This document shows positions 1 through 7,109 of a stretch of 11,694 nt of DNA, one piece after another. Source of the stretch: CAYZDV01 sp964477275 (GTDB lineage Bacteria; Acidobacteriota; Aminicenantia; Aminicenantales; Aminicenantaceae); NCBI GenBank assembly GCA_964477275.1, contig CAYZDV010000060.1, positions 1 through 11,694 on the forward strand, written 5' to 3'. How positions within the stretch are numbered: the stretch's first letter is position 1; every line of letters starts with the position of its first letter. The notes beneath the pieces were generated by a model. The model was not told the origin of the DNA, searched no databases, and was given only the letters and a program-made list of their open reading frames with translations. The translations under genes were made by a program, and so were the position numbers.

Positions 1-875
1 CTTTTCGTTCAGAGACTCCAACCGACAATGAGCGCCAGGCCCAGGAAAAGGCTTCTCCCCCCGAACCCGGTTATCTCATCGGACCCGAGGATGTCCTCTC
101 CATAGAGGTGTGGAAACATCCGGATATCTCCAGGGAGGCGGTGGTCAACGCCAAGGGAGAAATCACCATCCCGCCCATAAAAAGCCTGAGCGTGATCGGG
201 CTCACCGCGTCTCAACTCGAAGAAAAGCTGGCCCAGGCCCTTTCGAGGTATCTCATCGACCCCATCGTCTTTGTGACCGTCAAACAGTTCAACAGCCAGA
301 GGGTCATCGCCCTGGGAGAGCTGAACACAGGGATATACACCCTGAAAAGAAGGACAACCCTGGTCGAGTTTCTCGGCCAGATCGGGGGCATGACGGCCAA
401 CGCCGACACCTACCACATTAAATTGATCAGAAAGGATGGGGAAGTTTTCATTTTCGACTTCCATCAGCTCCTTAACGCCCATGAAAAAAGGGAAGCCATC
501 TTCGTTTCCGGAGGCGATACAGTTTATGTCCCTCCCTTAGAGATGAATAAAATCTATGTGCTCGGCGAAGTGAAAGACCCCAAGGTGGTCACTCTCAAGG
601 GAAAAATGACCGTCGTTGAAGCCGTCGCAGAAGCGGGAGGATACACAAGGGATGCTGTGCTGCGAAGCATCATCGTCATCCGTGGAGAACCGGGCGCTCA
701 GAAGGGAATCCGGGTCAGCCTGAAGCATGTGTTAAAAGAAGCCGACCTCGCGCAGAATATCGACCTTGAGCCGGGAGACATCGTCTATGTTCCCAAAAGC
801 TTCGTTGCCGACGTCGAACGCTTCATGAGAACCCTGGCCTTTCCCATCACCTGGTATTTCTGGTACGTCAGATAG
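1..875 (+). CDS. Wza-like polysaccharide export protein, 5' end missing
   Basis: This is an outer-membrane/periplasmic exporter of the polysaccharide export (Poly_export plus SLBB) family, which forms the exit channel for capsule, exopolysaccharide or O-polysaccharide. The frame is open from base 3 to the tandem stop TAG-TGA at 873-878, giving about 290 visible residues. The Poly_export signature (GYLIGPEDVLSIEVW, then a basic/hydrophobic stretch and GLTASQLEEKL) begins near base 69. This lies upstream of the first internal GTG at 108, so that GTG is inside the domain and is not the start. Two SLBB-type repeats follow, RVIALGELNTGIYTL near base 300 and KIYVLGEVKDPKVVTL near 549, each ending in a GG-containing segment. 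The C-terminus (about 795-872) is short and aromatic (FPITWYFWYVR) and could be the membrane-contacting helix. The signal peptide or lipobox, if present, lies left of the window. The Wzz/Wzc gene follows after 16 nt, the usual export-protein/co-polymerase pairing. Family assignment is secure; the exact polymer is unknown. Confidence 0.93.
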   Translation, partial: FRSETPTDNERQAQEKASPPEPGYLIGPEDVLSIEVWKHPDISREAVVNAKGEITIPPIKSLSVIGLTASQLEEKLAQALSRYLIDPIVFVTVKQFNSQRVIALGELNTGIYTLKRRTTLVEFLGQIGGMTANADTYHIKLIRKDGEVFIFDFHQLLNAHEKREAIFVSGGDTVYVPPLEMNKIYVLGEVKDPKVVTLKGKMTVVEAVAEAGGYTRDAVLRSIIVIRGEPGAQKGIRVSLKHVLKEADLAQNIDLEPGDIVYVPKSFVADVERFMRTLAFPITWYFWYVR

Positions 876-876
876 T

Positions 877-882
877 GAAGGA
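877..882 (+). promoter_or_regulatory. Ribosome-binding site of the Wzz/Wzc gene
   Basis: GAAGGA lies 9 nt before the ATG at 892 and overlaps the second stop of the preceding gene. A second purine block, AGGAG at 884-888, is only 3 nt from the ATG and is less well placed. Either way the start at 892 is well supported. Confidence 0.6.
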
Positions 883-891
883 CAGGAGACA

Positions 892-2907
892 ATGGCCAAA
901 CTGGAGATGAGCCTCATCGATTACCTCCGGGTCATCCGCAAAAGAAAGCGTATTATCTTCCTTTCCTTTATCCTGATCCTCGCCTCCACCATCTACTACA
1001 CAACCCGGCAGACTCCCCTCTTCAGCAGCTCCTGCAAGGTGAAAATCGAGCAGAGAAAATCCGTGGCCGAAATCCTGACCGAGCTGATCACCTGGTCACC
1101 CGGGGACGAGATGGAATCCCAGGCGAACATGATCAAAAGCTACCCGGTCATGGAGAATGTGGCCGAACACTTAAAACTCATCCCTCCGGTCAAGAACGAA
1201 GCAGAGCGCAGAGACCCGCAGCGCATAGCGACCGTCAAAGGGCTTCAATCCCAGATCAAAACCGAACAGGTCGGATACACCAACATCATCGAAATCACGG
1301 CTTTCTCCAGCAGGCCCGAGCAGGCCAAGGAACTGGTCAGCAGGGTGGCCGAGTCTTATAAAAACACCCACCACGAAAACAAAATCAGAGAAGCCTCCAA
1401 CCTCAAAAATTTCGTCAAGGCACAGCTGGACAACCATTTGATAGAACTGCAGAAGGCTGAAAGGGAACTCCAGGAGTTCAGGCAGCAGAACCCGCTGGTG
1501 GTGGAGAGAGATCTCAAGACCTCTTCTGCTCTTCAATCCGACTCCCGGATCTCAAGCCTGGAGCAGGAGATTGTCAAAACAGAACTGGAGCTCATCTCCT
1601 TGAAAAGCCGGTACACGGATGAACATCCAGAAGTCATGTCTGCCCTGAGGAAACTGGAAAAAGCCAGGAGCGACCTTTCCCTGGCCTTCAGGGATCTGGT
1701 CGAGCAGCAGAAAGAACTCTCTTCAAAAGAGATAAAGCTCATCCAGCTCAAGAGGAATGTTTCTGTGGCAGAAGACCTTTATCTCATGTTCAGAACAAAG
1801 TATGAGGAAGCGCGCATCCTGGAGGCAGAAAAGGCGGAAGACGTCACCATCATCGAGCCGGCCACGCTGCCCGGAAAGCCGATAAAACCGAACGTCAATT
1901 TCAACATCCTCATCGGCATCATCAGCGGTCTTCTGATCGGCCTGGTCATGGCCTTTGTCACCGAAAGCTTCGACACCTCCATCGGCCGCATCGATGACAT
2001 CGAAGAGCTGATCAAGGTGCCGGTCCTGGGCATTATTCCCAACACCGGCCTGGAGAAAGGAGCACGAAAGCACCTGGATTTCTTCAGAAAGAAGAAAGAG
2101 CGAAAGCCCCAAGCCGAGCTCAGTCAGGAAAGCCTGGTGACCCTCTTCGACCCGTCTTCCATTGCTGCCGAGGCCTACAAGAGCCTTCGGACCAACATCG
2201 ACCTGACGGGCCTGAAGAAATTCGGCAACTGCATCGTCATCACCAGTGCCGCTCCGCAGGAAGGAAAAACACAAACCCTGTGCAACCTGGGAATCACGTT
2301 TGCCCAGAGCGGACAGAAGACCCTGATCATCGGCTCGGACTTCCGAAAGCCGATGATTTACAGGCTGTTCGGGCTTTCCCGGAGTCCGGGATTAACGGAG
2401 ATTCTGATCGGAAGCATTCCCTGGAAGGAAGCGGTCAACACCGCAACCGACATGCTGATGGGAAGCCTGGAGTATGAAAAAGTCCTCAAGACAAAGGGGA
2501 TCGAAAACCTCCACATCATCACCTGCGGCGAGCACACCCCCACGCCCTCAGAGCTGCTCAGCTTCCCTGAGATGGATGAGCTGATAAAAGAGCTCAAAAA
2601 GAATTATGACCTTATCCTGCTCGACAGCGCTCCCACCCTTCCGGTCACAGACTCGGCCATCCTGGGAGCCAAGGCTGACGGGACCATCCTGGTCTATCAG
2701 GCCGGCAAGACCTCCAGAAACGCCCTCATCCGGTCCAAGGCTCAACTGGAGAATGTCAATGCAAGGGTCCTGGGAATCGTCATCAATAACCTGAAGGCTC
2801 AATATATTGAGGATATCACTCCTGATCAGAGATACAGATATTACAGATATTACGGGGAGAAAAAGAAGAAAAAAAAAGACGATAAAACATATCTCTCCGG
2901 GCTGTGA
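892..2907 (+). CDS. Wzz/Wzc-type chain-length regulator fused to a bacterial tyrosine autokinase
   Basis: This 671-aa inner-membrane protein combines a polysaccharide co-polymerase (Wzz domain) with a cytoplasmic BY-kinase domain. Such proteins set chain length and cycle phosphorylation during Wzy-dependent export. A basic N-terminus is followed by TM1 (about 21-36), a Wzz domain and a periplasmic coiled coil (about 160-315). Next come the proline-rich LPGKPIKPN segment and TM2 (about 338-356), then the kinase. Kinase landmarks are EAYKSLRTN (427-435, oligomerisation-type motif), Walker A SAAPQEGKT (452-460), a Walker A'-like TLIIGSDFRKP (477-487), and Walker B LILLD ending at D578. The C-terminal tail has clustered tyrosines (Y648, Y650, Y651, Y653, Y654, also Y638 and Y667) followed by six lysines, as expected for autophosphorylation sites. 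In Walker A' the family pattern is hydrophobic-DxDxR, but here the first Asp is Gly481 (codon GGC, 2332-2334) and only D483 remains. Catalytic activity is therefore uncertain. The protein probably partners the upstream exporter. Confidence 0.93.
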   Translation: MAKLEMSLIDYLRVIRKRKRIIFLSFILILASTIYYTTRQTPLFSSSCKVKIEQRKSVAEILTELITWSPGDEMESQANMIKSYPVMENVAEHLKLIPPVKNEAERRDPQRIATVKGLQSQIKTEQVGYTNIIEITAFSSRPEQAKELVSRVAESYKNTHHENKIREASNLKNFVKAQLDNHLIELQKAERELQEFRQQNPLVVERDLKTSSALQSDSRISSLEQEIVKTELELISLKSRYTDEHPEVMSALRKLEKARSDLSLAFRDLVEQQKELSSKEIKLIQLKRNVSVAEDLYLMFRTKYEEARILEAEKAEDVTIIEPATLPGKPIKPNVNFNILIGIISGLLIGLVMAFVTESFDTSIGRIDDIEELIKVPVLGIIPNTGLEKGARKHLDFFRKKKERKPQAELSQESLVTLFDPSSIAAEAYKSLRTNIDLTGLKKFGNCIVITSAAPQEGKTQTLCNLGITFAQSGQKTLIIGSDFRKPMIYRLFGLSRSPGLTEILIGSIPWKEAVNTATDMLMGSLEYEKVLKTKGIENLHIITCGEHTPTPSELLSFPEMDELIKELKKNYDLILLDSAPTLPVTDSAILGAKADGTILVYQAGKTSRNALIRSKAQLENVNARVLGIVINNLKAQYIEDITPDQRYRYYRYYGEKKKKKKDDKTYLSGL

Positions 2908-2959
2908 CGAACATTACATTCATTCTCATCGACCCTGAAAAAATTAAAAAACATATCTC
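2884..2959 (+). repeat. 12-nt direct repeat spanning the kinase-gene stop
   Basis: AAAACATATCTC occurs at 2884-2895, inside the last codons of the kinase gene, and again at 2948-2959 in the following gap. The copies start 64 nt apart. Similarity fades just beyond (TCCGGGCT versus CGCCGCT). It may be a small tail duplication or chance; no function is claimed. Confidence 0.35.
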
Positions 2960-2979
2960 CGCCGCTCAAGACAACGCGA

Positions 2980-3018
2980 CTCACAGCTTCTTGTCCCGTT
3001 TCACCGTCCGGGAGTGAG
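2980..3018 (+). promoter_or_regulatory. Possible mRNA hairpin over the RBS of the polymerase/ligase gene
   Basis: In the 113-nt gap 2908-3020, CTCAC (2980-2984) is complementary to GTGAG (3014-3018). TCCCG (2994-2998) is complementary to CGGGA (3009-3013). The two 3' arms are contiguous, so the stems stack, with a 9-nt bulge on the 5' side and a 10-nt loop. The 3' arms contain the GGAG (3011-3014) and part of the GAGGGG (3016-3021) that would serve as ribosome-binding site. There is no U-tract, so it is not a terminator. The rest of the gap is A-rich near 2937-2951 and shows no convincing promoter. The fold is inferred by eye and no energy was computed. Confidence 0.35.
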
Positions 3019-3020
3019 GG

Positions 3021-4397
3021 GTGCGGATGAGATTGGAATGGAAAGCCCAGAGAGCGGGGCCTTTTCTCCTCACATCCGCTATCCTGGTCATAGGGATCAT
3101 CACCGGCCAGGTCATTGCCGGATTCTCTTATAAAATTATCCTTGCCTTCATTTTCTTCTCCATCATTTTTATCATCACCCTGGTCAACACCGACCTCGCC
3201 CTGGCCATCCTCATCTTTTCCATGCTTTTTTCTCCAGAGATCATTCTGGGGCAGATTCCCGGAAGGGACATCGTCGTTCGCCTGGACGACATCCTTCTGG
3301 CCGTCATCACCCTGTCCTGGTTTGCCAAAACAGCAGTGAACAAGGGGCTGGCGCTGTTCATCAAGACCCCCCTCAACAAAGCCATCGGTATCTATTTACT
3401 GGCCTGTCTGGTGGCGACCCTTCAGGGCTCTGTCCTCGGCTATGTCTCGCCTTTTAAAGCGAGTTTCTTTCTCCTCCGGTATTTCGAATATTTCCTGCTC
3501 TATCTCCTGGTGGCCAATCACATCCACAGCCGAAAACAGGTCGAGTTCTTCCTCAAGGCCTTTTTCATCACCTGTGCTCTCGTGTCCCTATTCGGAATCA
3601 TCCAGATTCCCGGCGGAGGACGGGTCAGCGCTCCGTTCGAAGGAGAAATCGGCGAGCCCAACACCTTTGGCGGGTATCTGCTCCTGATTTTTTCCCTGGC
3701 GCTGGGACTCTTCCTGCAGAATATCTCCCGCAGGATGAAGGTGTCCCTGGCCGGCCTGGCTGTTCTGATCTTCATTCCCTTTCTTTTCACGCTCTCCCGG
3801 GCTTCCTATCTGGCCATCATCTTCTCCTATCTCACCCTCATTGTCCTGAGCAGGAGAAAGACCGCTTTAATCTCCGTCATGGCCGCGATCATCATCTCTG
3901 TCCTCCTCTTGAGGCCCGAGGCTGTTTTTTCTCGAATCGAATACACCTTTCAGATCAGACAGGCACGCCTGGTCAAAGTCGGCGAAACCTACCTCGACCC
4001 GTCTTCCTCGGCCAGAATCCTCAGCTGGGAGGAGAGCTTCCATGAATGGAAAAAAAATCCCATCCTGGGGCGGGGAGTCTCAGGATTCGGCTTCATCGAC
4101 GGTCAATACATCGTGACCCTCGTGGAGACCGGCCTCGTGGGCCTCTTCGCCTTTTTATGGCTTCTGTGGACAATTTTCAAAAACACACTTTCCATCCACA
4201 AGCATGCTGAAGATTTCCTTTACAAAGGCCTCAGCCTCGGTTTCCTGGCCGGGTTTGTGGGGCTGCTCATCCATGCCCTGACAGCCAACACCTTTATCAT
4301 CATCCGCATCATGGAACCTTTCTGGTTTCTGGCCGCCATCGTCATGCGCTCTCCAGAGCTGGAAAAGGAGGAATCGGAACCCACTGATTCAAGCTGA
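3021..4397 (+). CDS. O-antigen ligase / Wzy-type polymerase family membrane protein
   Basis: This 458-aa polytopic inner-membrane protein belongs to the Wzy_C/WaaL family, which joins or transfers undecaprenyl-linked glycans in the periplasm. About ten or more hydrophobic segments are visible, for example 14-30, 38-54, 58-70, 121-139, 181-195, 218-232, 241-257, 262-276, 281-297, 371-387 and 405-420. Family landmarks are RVSAPFEGEIGEPNTFGGYL (201-220), LSRASYL (258-264), ARILSWEESFHEW (331-343), NPILGRGVSGFG (346-357) and ETGLVGL (369-375). The ligase motif H-[NSQ]-x9-GxxG aligns with D360-G361-x9-G371LVG, so the usual His is Asp (codon GAC, 4098-4100). The loop before it is short. The start is GTG 3021 (GGAG 6 nt upstream) or ATG 3027 (GAGGGG 5 nt upstream); the difference is only two residues. 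Sequence alone cannot separate polymerase from ligase. As it is the only such protein here, a Wzy role beside the flippase is a reasonable inference. Confidence 0.85.
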   Translation: MRMRLEWKAQRAGPFLLTSAILVIGIITGQVIAGFSYKIILAFIFFSIIFIITLVNTDLALAILIFSMLFSPEIILGQIPGRDIVVRLDDILLAVITLSWFAKTAVNKGLALFIKTPLNKAIGIYLLACLVATLQGSVLGYVSPFKASFFLLRYFEYFLLYLLVANHIHSRKQVEFFLKAFFITCALVSLFGIIQIPGGGRVSAPFEGEIGEPNTFGGYLLLIFSLALGLFLQNISRRMKVSLAGLAVLIFIPFLFTLSRASYLAIIFSYLTLIVLSRRKTALISVMAAIIISVLLLRPEAVFSRIEYTFQIRQARLVKVGETYLDPSSSARILSWEESFHEWKKNPILGRGVSGFGFIDGQYIVTLVETGLVGLFAFLWLLWTIFKNTLSIHKHAEDFLYKGLSLGFLAGFVGLLIHALTANTFIIIRIMEPFWFLAAIVMRSPELEKEESEPTDSS

Positions 4398-4445
4398 GTG
4401 ATGGATCCCGGGAACAGACCACCTGACTTGCCGGAACACAGTGGC

Positions 4446-4450
4446 GGAGG
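4446..4450 (+). promoter_or_regulatory. Strong ribosome-binding site belonging to the leader ORF, not to the flippase ATG
   Basis: GGAGG stands 7 nt before ATG 4458, ideal spacing for that codon. It is 36 nt from the flippase ATG at 4487, too far to serve it directly. The flippase's own nearest candidate is a weak GGAA at 4477-4480. Confidence 0.5.
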
Positions 4451-4457
4451 CATCGTT

Positions 4458-4496
4458 ATGGTTGAGAGGCCTTCCTGGAAACGACAATGGCATTAG
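4458..4496 (+). CDS. Possible 12-residue leader peptide overlapping the flippase start
   Basis: The ORF reads MVERPSWKRQWH and ends at TAG 4494-4496, 10 nt into the flippase gene in a different frame. It has the best Shine-Dalgarno sequence in the 89-nt gap 4398-4486. An in-frame ATG at 4401 would lengthen it to 31 residues but has no clear RBS. Ribosomes stopping at 4496 would sit next to the flippase ATG (4487), so the ORF could load that gene by termination-reinitiation. The peptide is rich in Arg, Lys and Trp and resembles no family I know. It may be a non-functional coincidence; no other gene is seen in this gap. Confidence 0.35.
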   Translation: MVERPSWKRQWH

Positions 4497-6061
4497 GAAA
4501 ATCTCAGAGGGTCATCAAGAACAGTCTCTACAACAATGTCGGCTATTTCTCCCAGCTCTTCATCAGCCTCCTTCTGATTCCGTTCATCATTCACAAACTG
4601 GGAGTGGAAATCTTCGGAATCTGGGTCCTGCTGGAGGTCATCGTCTCCTACCTCAGCCTGCTGGATTTCACAGGGATAGGGGGAGCATTCGTCAAATACA
4701 TTGCCGAATACAACGCCAGAAAGGATTATGAAAGCGTCAATGAGGTGGTCAACCTGGGCTGGCTCTATTACACCTTCTTCTGGATGTCGCTGTTAGTGCT
4801 CGTCCTTTTCTTCAGAAAACCCCTCCTGAGCCTCTTCCGGATTCCCCAGGAACTCTTCAGCCTTGTTTCCTTCGTCTTTGTCGGCGTCCTTCTGATATCC
4901 TTCATCAGGAGTTCGTTTTCTGTCTTTCGTTCTGTTCTGCTCGGCCTGCAGAGAATGGACCTCACCAACATCATCGCCGTGTCCGCCTCCCTGGTGAACG
5001 CCGCTGGAGTGGTTATCTTCTTGAGCCTGGGCCTCGGCTTGAAGGGACTGGTCGCAAGCGGGCTGATCGCGGCAGTTCTGACCGGCTTTCTTCAAACCCT
5101 GCTGTCCAGAAGAGTTTTCCCCCGGCTGCGGTTCAGGCCTTTTTCCTGGAGCAAGACGATTTTTAAAAAGACGCTGGCCTACGGAATCCATGTCCGGGTC
5201 GCTTCCATCGCCGAGCTCATCAACATGCACGTGGACAAGATATTTCTCGGCTACTTCCTGAACACCGGTCTTGTGGGGCTCTACGAGCTGGGGGCCAAGA
5301 TTGCCAGGATCGCCCGTTCTTTTCCCGAGCAGCTCCTGCCAGCCATCCTCCCCGCTTCCTCTGAGCTCCATGCTCTGGACGACAGAGTCAGCCTCCGCAA
5401 GCTCTATCACCGCGGCTCCAAATACCTCAGCCTTCTCACTCTTCCTGTCGCCCTGTTTATGGTCGGCCACGCTCATCCCATCATGACCCTGTGGATGGGC
5501 AAGAGCGGATTCAGGGACTCTGCCCTGGCCCTTCAAATCCTGAGCATCGGCTATGTCTTTGTGCTCCTGGTGAGCATGGCAAGGCTCGTCGCGCGGGGAA
5601 TGGGCATCCCCCAGTACGAGATGCGCTCCTCGGTTCTCATCGCCGTGCTCAACGTCGTCCTCAGCGCTGTCCTCATCATCCGCATGGGTTTCATCGGAGC
5701 CCTTCTGGGCACCGCCATCGCCGGGACCGCGGGTTCTCTGTTTTTCATCCTCTCTTTCAACCGCCGCATCGGCGAGTCCACCGCTCACTTTTTCAAAAAA
5801 ATTTTTGCCGCTCCTTTGTTTTTCTCAGGGCTGGCGCTCATTGTCTCCTTTACTGCGGGCGCAGTGCTCGAGGCACTTTTTCTCCATGCGCCGGCCTCAA
5901 ACAGGCTGGAGGCTTTGCTGTTCCTTCTTGTCGCCGGCATTGTTTTTATGCCGGTCTACCTTTTCCTTCTCCTGAAAACAGGGTATATTGACAGCTATGA
6001 CCGGGAAGTCCTTTCCGGATTTTTCGAGCTGATGAGGCGCGGTCTGAGGCGAACAAAATGA
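4487..6061 (+). CDS. Wzx-type polysaccharide flippase
   Basis: This 524-aa MOP-superfamily integral membrane protein (Polysacc_synt family) flips lipid-linked repeat units across the inner membrane. The N-terminus (SQRVIKNSLYNNVGYFSQLF) leads into TM1 at about 18-35, typical of the family. About twelve to fourteen hydrophobic segments follow, in two bundles (about 1-215 and 225-500). The second half opens with the family-like HVDKIFLGYFLNTGLVGLYELG (248-269) and ends in a basic cytoplasmic tail (RRGLRRTK). The start is ATG 4487. The frame is closed just upstream by TGA 4463-4465 and contains no other usual start, so a longer protein is excluded unless there is a sequencing error. Its RBS is weak (see the leader ORF). 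The last bases overlap the next gene as ATGA (6058-6061). It lies next to the polymerase/ligase and glycosyltransferase genes, as expected for a Wzx/Wzy locus. Confidence 0.92.
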   Translation: MALGKSQRVIKNSLYNNVGYFSQLFISLLLIPFIIHKLGVEIFGIWVLLEVIVSYLSLLDFTGIGGAFVKYIAEYNARKDYESVNEVVNLGWLYYTFFWMSLLVLVLFFRKPLLSLFRIPQELFSLVSFVFVGVLLISFIRSSFSVFRSVLLGLQRMDLTNIIAVSASLVNAAGVVIFLSLGLGLKGLVASGLIAAVLTGFLQTLLSRRVFPRLRFRPFSWSKTIFKKTLAYGIHVRVASIAELINMHVDKIFLGYFLNTGLVGLYELGAKIARIARSFPEQLLPAILPASSELHALDDRVSLRKLYHRGSKYLSLLTLPVALFMVGHAHPIMTLWMGKSGFRDSALALQILSIGYVFVLLVSMARLVARGMGIPQYEMRSSVLIAVLNVVLSAVLIIRMGFIGALLGTAIAGTAGSLFFILSFNRRIGESTAHFFKKIFAAPLFFSGLALIVSFTAGAVLEALFLHAPASNRLEALLFLLVAGIVFMPVYLFLLLKTGYIDSYDREVLSGFFELMRRGLRRTK

Positions 6062-7107
6062 AGATCCTCCTCTCCGGCTATCACAACCCGCACTTTCTGA
6101 CCATCACCGAGTATGTGGAGAGGGCGATCCAGAGTCTGGGTCATTCTCTTCTGACATTTGACGACCGGAATTTTCTTTTTCCAGGGCGCTGGAGACAGAG
6201 ATCTGCCTTCCTCCACCGCTTTGACCTTAAAAGACTTAACAGAAGGCTGATGGCTCTGGCTCTCCGGGAAAATCCCGACCTCTGCGTTGTCCTCGGCGGC
6301 CACCGGATATTGCCGGAGACGGTGGAAAGGCTGAAAGGCAGAGGCTTCCGAACAGCGCTGTGGACCATCGACGCGCCCCTGGATTTTTCACCCGTCAAGG
6401 CTGCGGCACCGTTCTACGCCCATGTCTTCTGTGGGGGAACCGAAGCCCGGGAACTCCTGGAAACAGCTGGAATCCCGGCCACGCACTGGCTTCCCTTTGC
6501 CTGCGATCCCGAGATTCATCACTCCGAAGATTTGAATGCGCAAGAGCGAAAAGAATGGACCAGCGATCTCGCCCTGGTCGGCTCGTTCTATCCGAATCGG
6601 GCCCGGATGCTGGAGGCCGTGTCGGACTTCGACCTTAAAATCTGGGGCCCGGGATGGAAAAAATTGCCGCCGGAGAACCCTCTCGGAAAAAAGGCCCGGG
6701 AGAGAATGCTCAAGCCTGAAGAATGGCGGAAGATCTTCTCCGGTGTGAAAATCAACATCGTCATCCACTATCAGGACGGCCGCACTCCCTGTTACCAGGC
6801 ATCACCCCGGATTTACGAAGTGCTGGCCTGCCAGGGGTTCCTGCTGGTCGACGACCAGAAGGATGTGAAACAACTGTTCGATGATGGAAAGCATCTTGTC
6901 ATTTTTAACAACGCAAAAGATCTCATAGAAAAAATTGTCCATTATCTCCATCATCCTGAACAGAGACAGAAAATTGCGCAGCAGGGGCACGAAGAAGTCA
7001 TCCGCAAGCACACCTATCTTCATCGGATCCGGGAGATGCTGTCCGTGATTGAAGGCCGCCCGGCCCGGCCTCTGATGAATGCGGCCAGAAAACAGGCAGA
7101 AAACTGA
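6058..7107 (+). CDS. CgeB-like glycosyltransferase
   Basis: This 349-aa cytoplasmic GT-B enzyme resembles the CgeB family (DUF3880-like N-terminal half plus Glyco_trans_1_2-type C-terminal domain). The N-terminal half runs from MKILLSGYH to about residue 165 and includes VVLGGHRILPETVERLK (78-94), then TALWTIDAP (99-107), a region characteristic of the family. The C-terminal half has DLALVGSFYPNRARML (170-185), IWGPGW (195-200), and QASPRIYEVLACQGFLLVDD (247-266) with F274-DDGKHLV following. This is the usual nucleotide-sugar site with R251 and E254. It ends in a family-typical LIEKIVHYLHHPEQR...HTYLHR segment (289-323). Donor and acceptor cannot be read from sequence. Its ATG overlaps the flippase stop by 4 nt, so translation is probably coupled. 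CgeB proteins were named from a Bacillus spore-coat locus but are common in glycan clusters. Confidence 0.85.
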   Translation: MKILLSGYHNPHFLTITEYVERAIQSLGHSLLTFDDRNFLFPGRWRQRSAFLHRFDLKRLNRRLMALALRENPDLCVVLGGHRILPETVERLKGRGFRTALWTIDAPLDFSPVKAAAPFYAHVFCGGTEARELLETAGIPATHWLPFACDPEIHHSEDLNAQERKEWTSDLALVGSFYPNRARMLEAVSDFDLKIWGPGWKKLPPENPLGKKARERMLKPEEWRKIFSGVKINIVIHYQDGRTPCYQASPRIYEVLACQGFLLVDDQKDVKQLFDDGKHLVIFNNAKDLIEKIVHYLHHPEQRQKIAQQGHEEVIRKHTYLHRIREMLSVIEGRPARPLMNAARKQAEN

Positions 7108-7109
7108 CC

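Noticed and set aside
108..875. GTG 108 as the true start of the exporter
   Set aside because: The same frame is open to the left edge and the conserved GYLIGPEDVLSIEVW motif lies upstream of 108, so the gene is cut by the window edge.
1723..2274. 183-codon antisense frame inside the kinase gene
   Set aside because: Shadow of the Wzz/Wzc reading frame with no recognisable domain; the sense strand carries clear kinase and membrane motifs.
4398..4486. Possible terminator between polymerase/ligase and flippase genes
   Set aside because: Only short palindromes (such as TCCCGGGA at 4405-4412) and no following T-run; no intrinsic terminator is supported.
4441..4731. 96-codon + strand frame from GTG 4441
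   Set aside because: Out of frame with the flippase and mostly inside it; no domain features. The strong RBS nearby is better spaced for ATG 4458.
4793..5788. 331-codon antisense open frame
   Set aside because: It is the mirror of the flippase gene: its product is highly polar and repetitive, as expected from reading hydrophobic codons backwards. It has no family features and no RBS, and the + strand gene is unambiguous.
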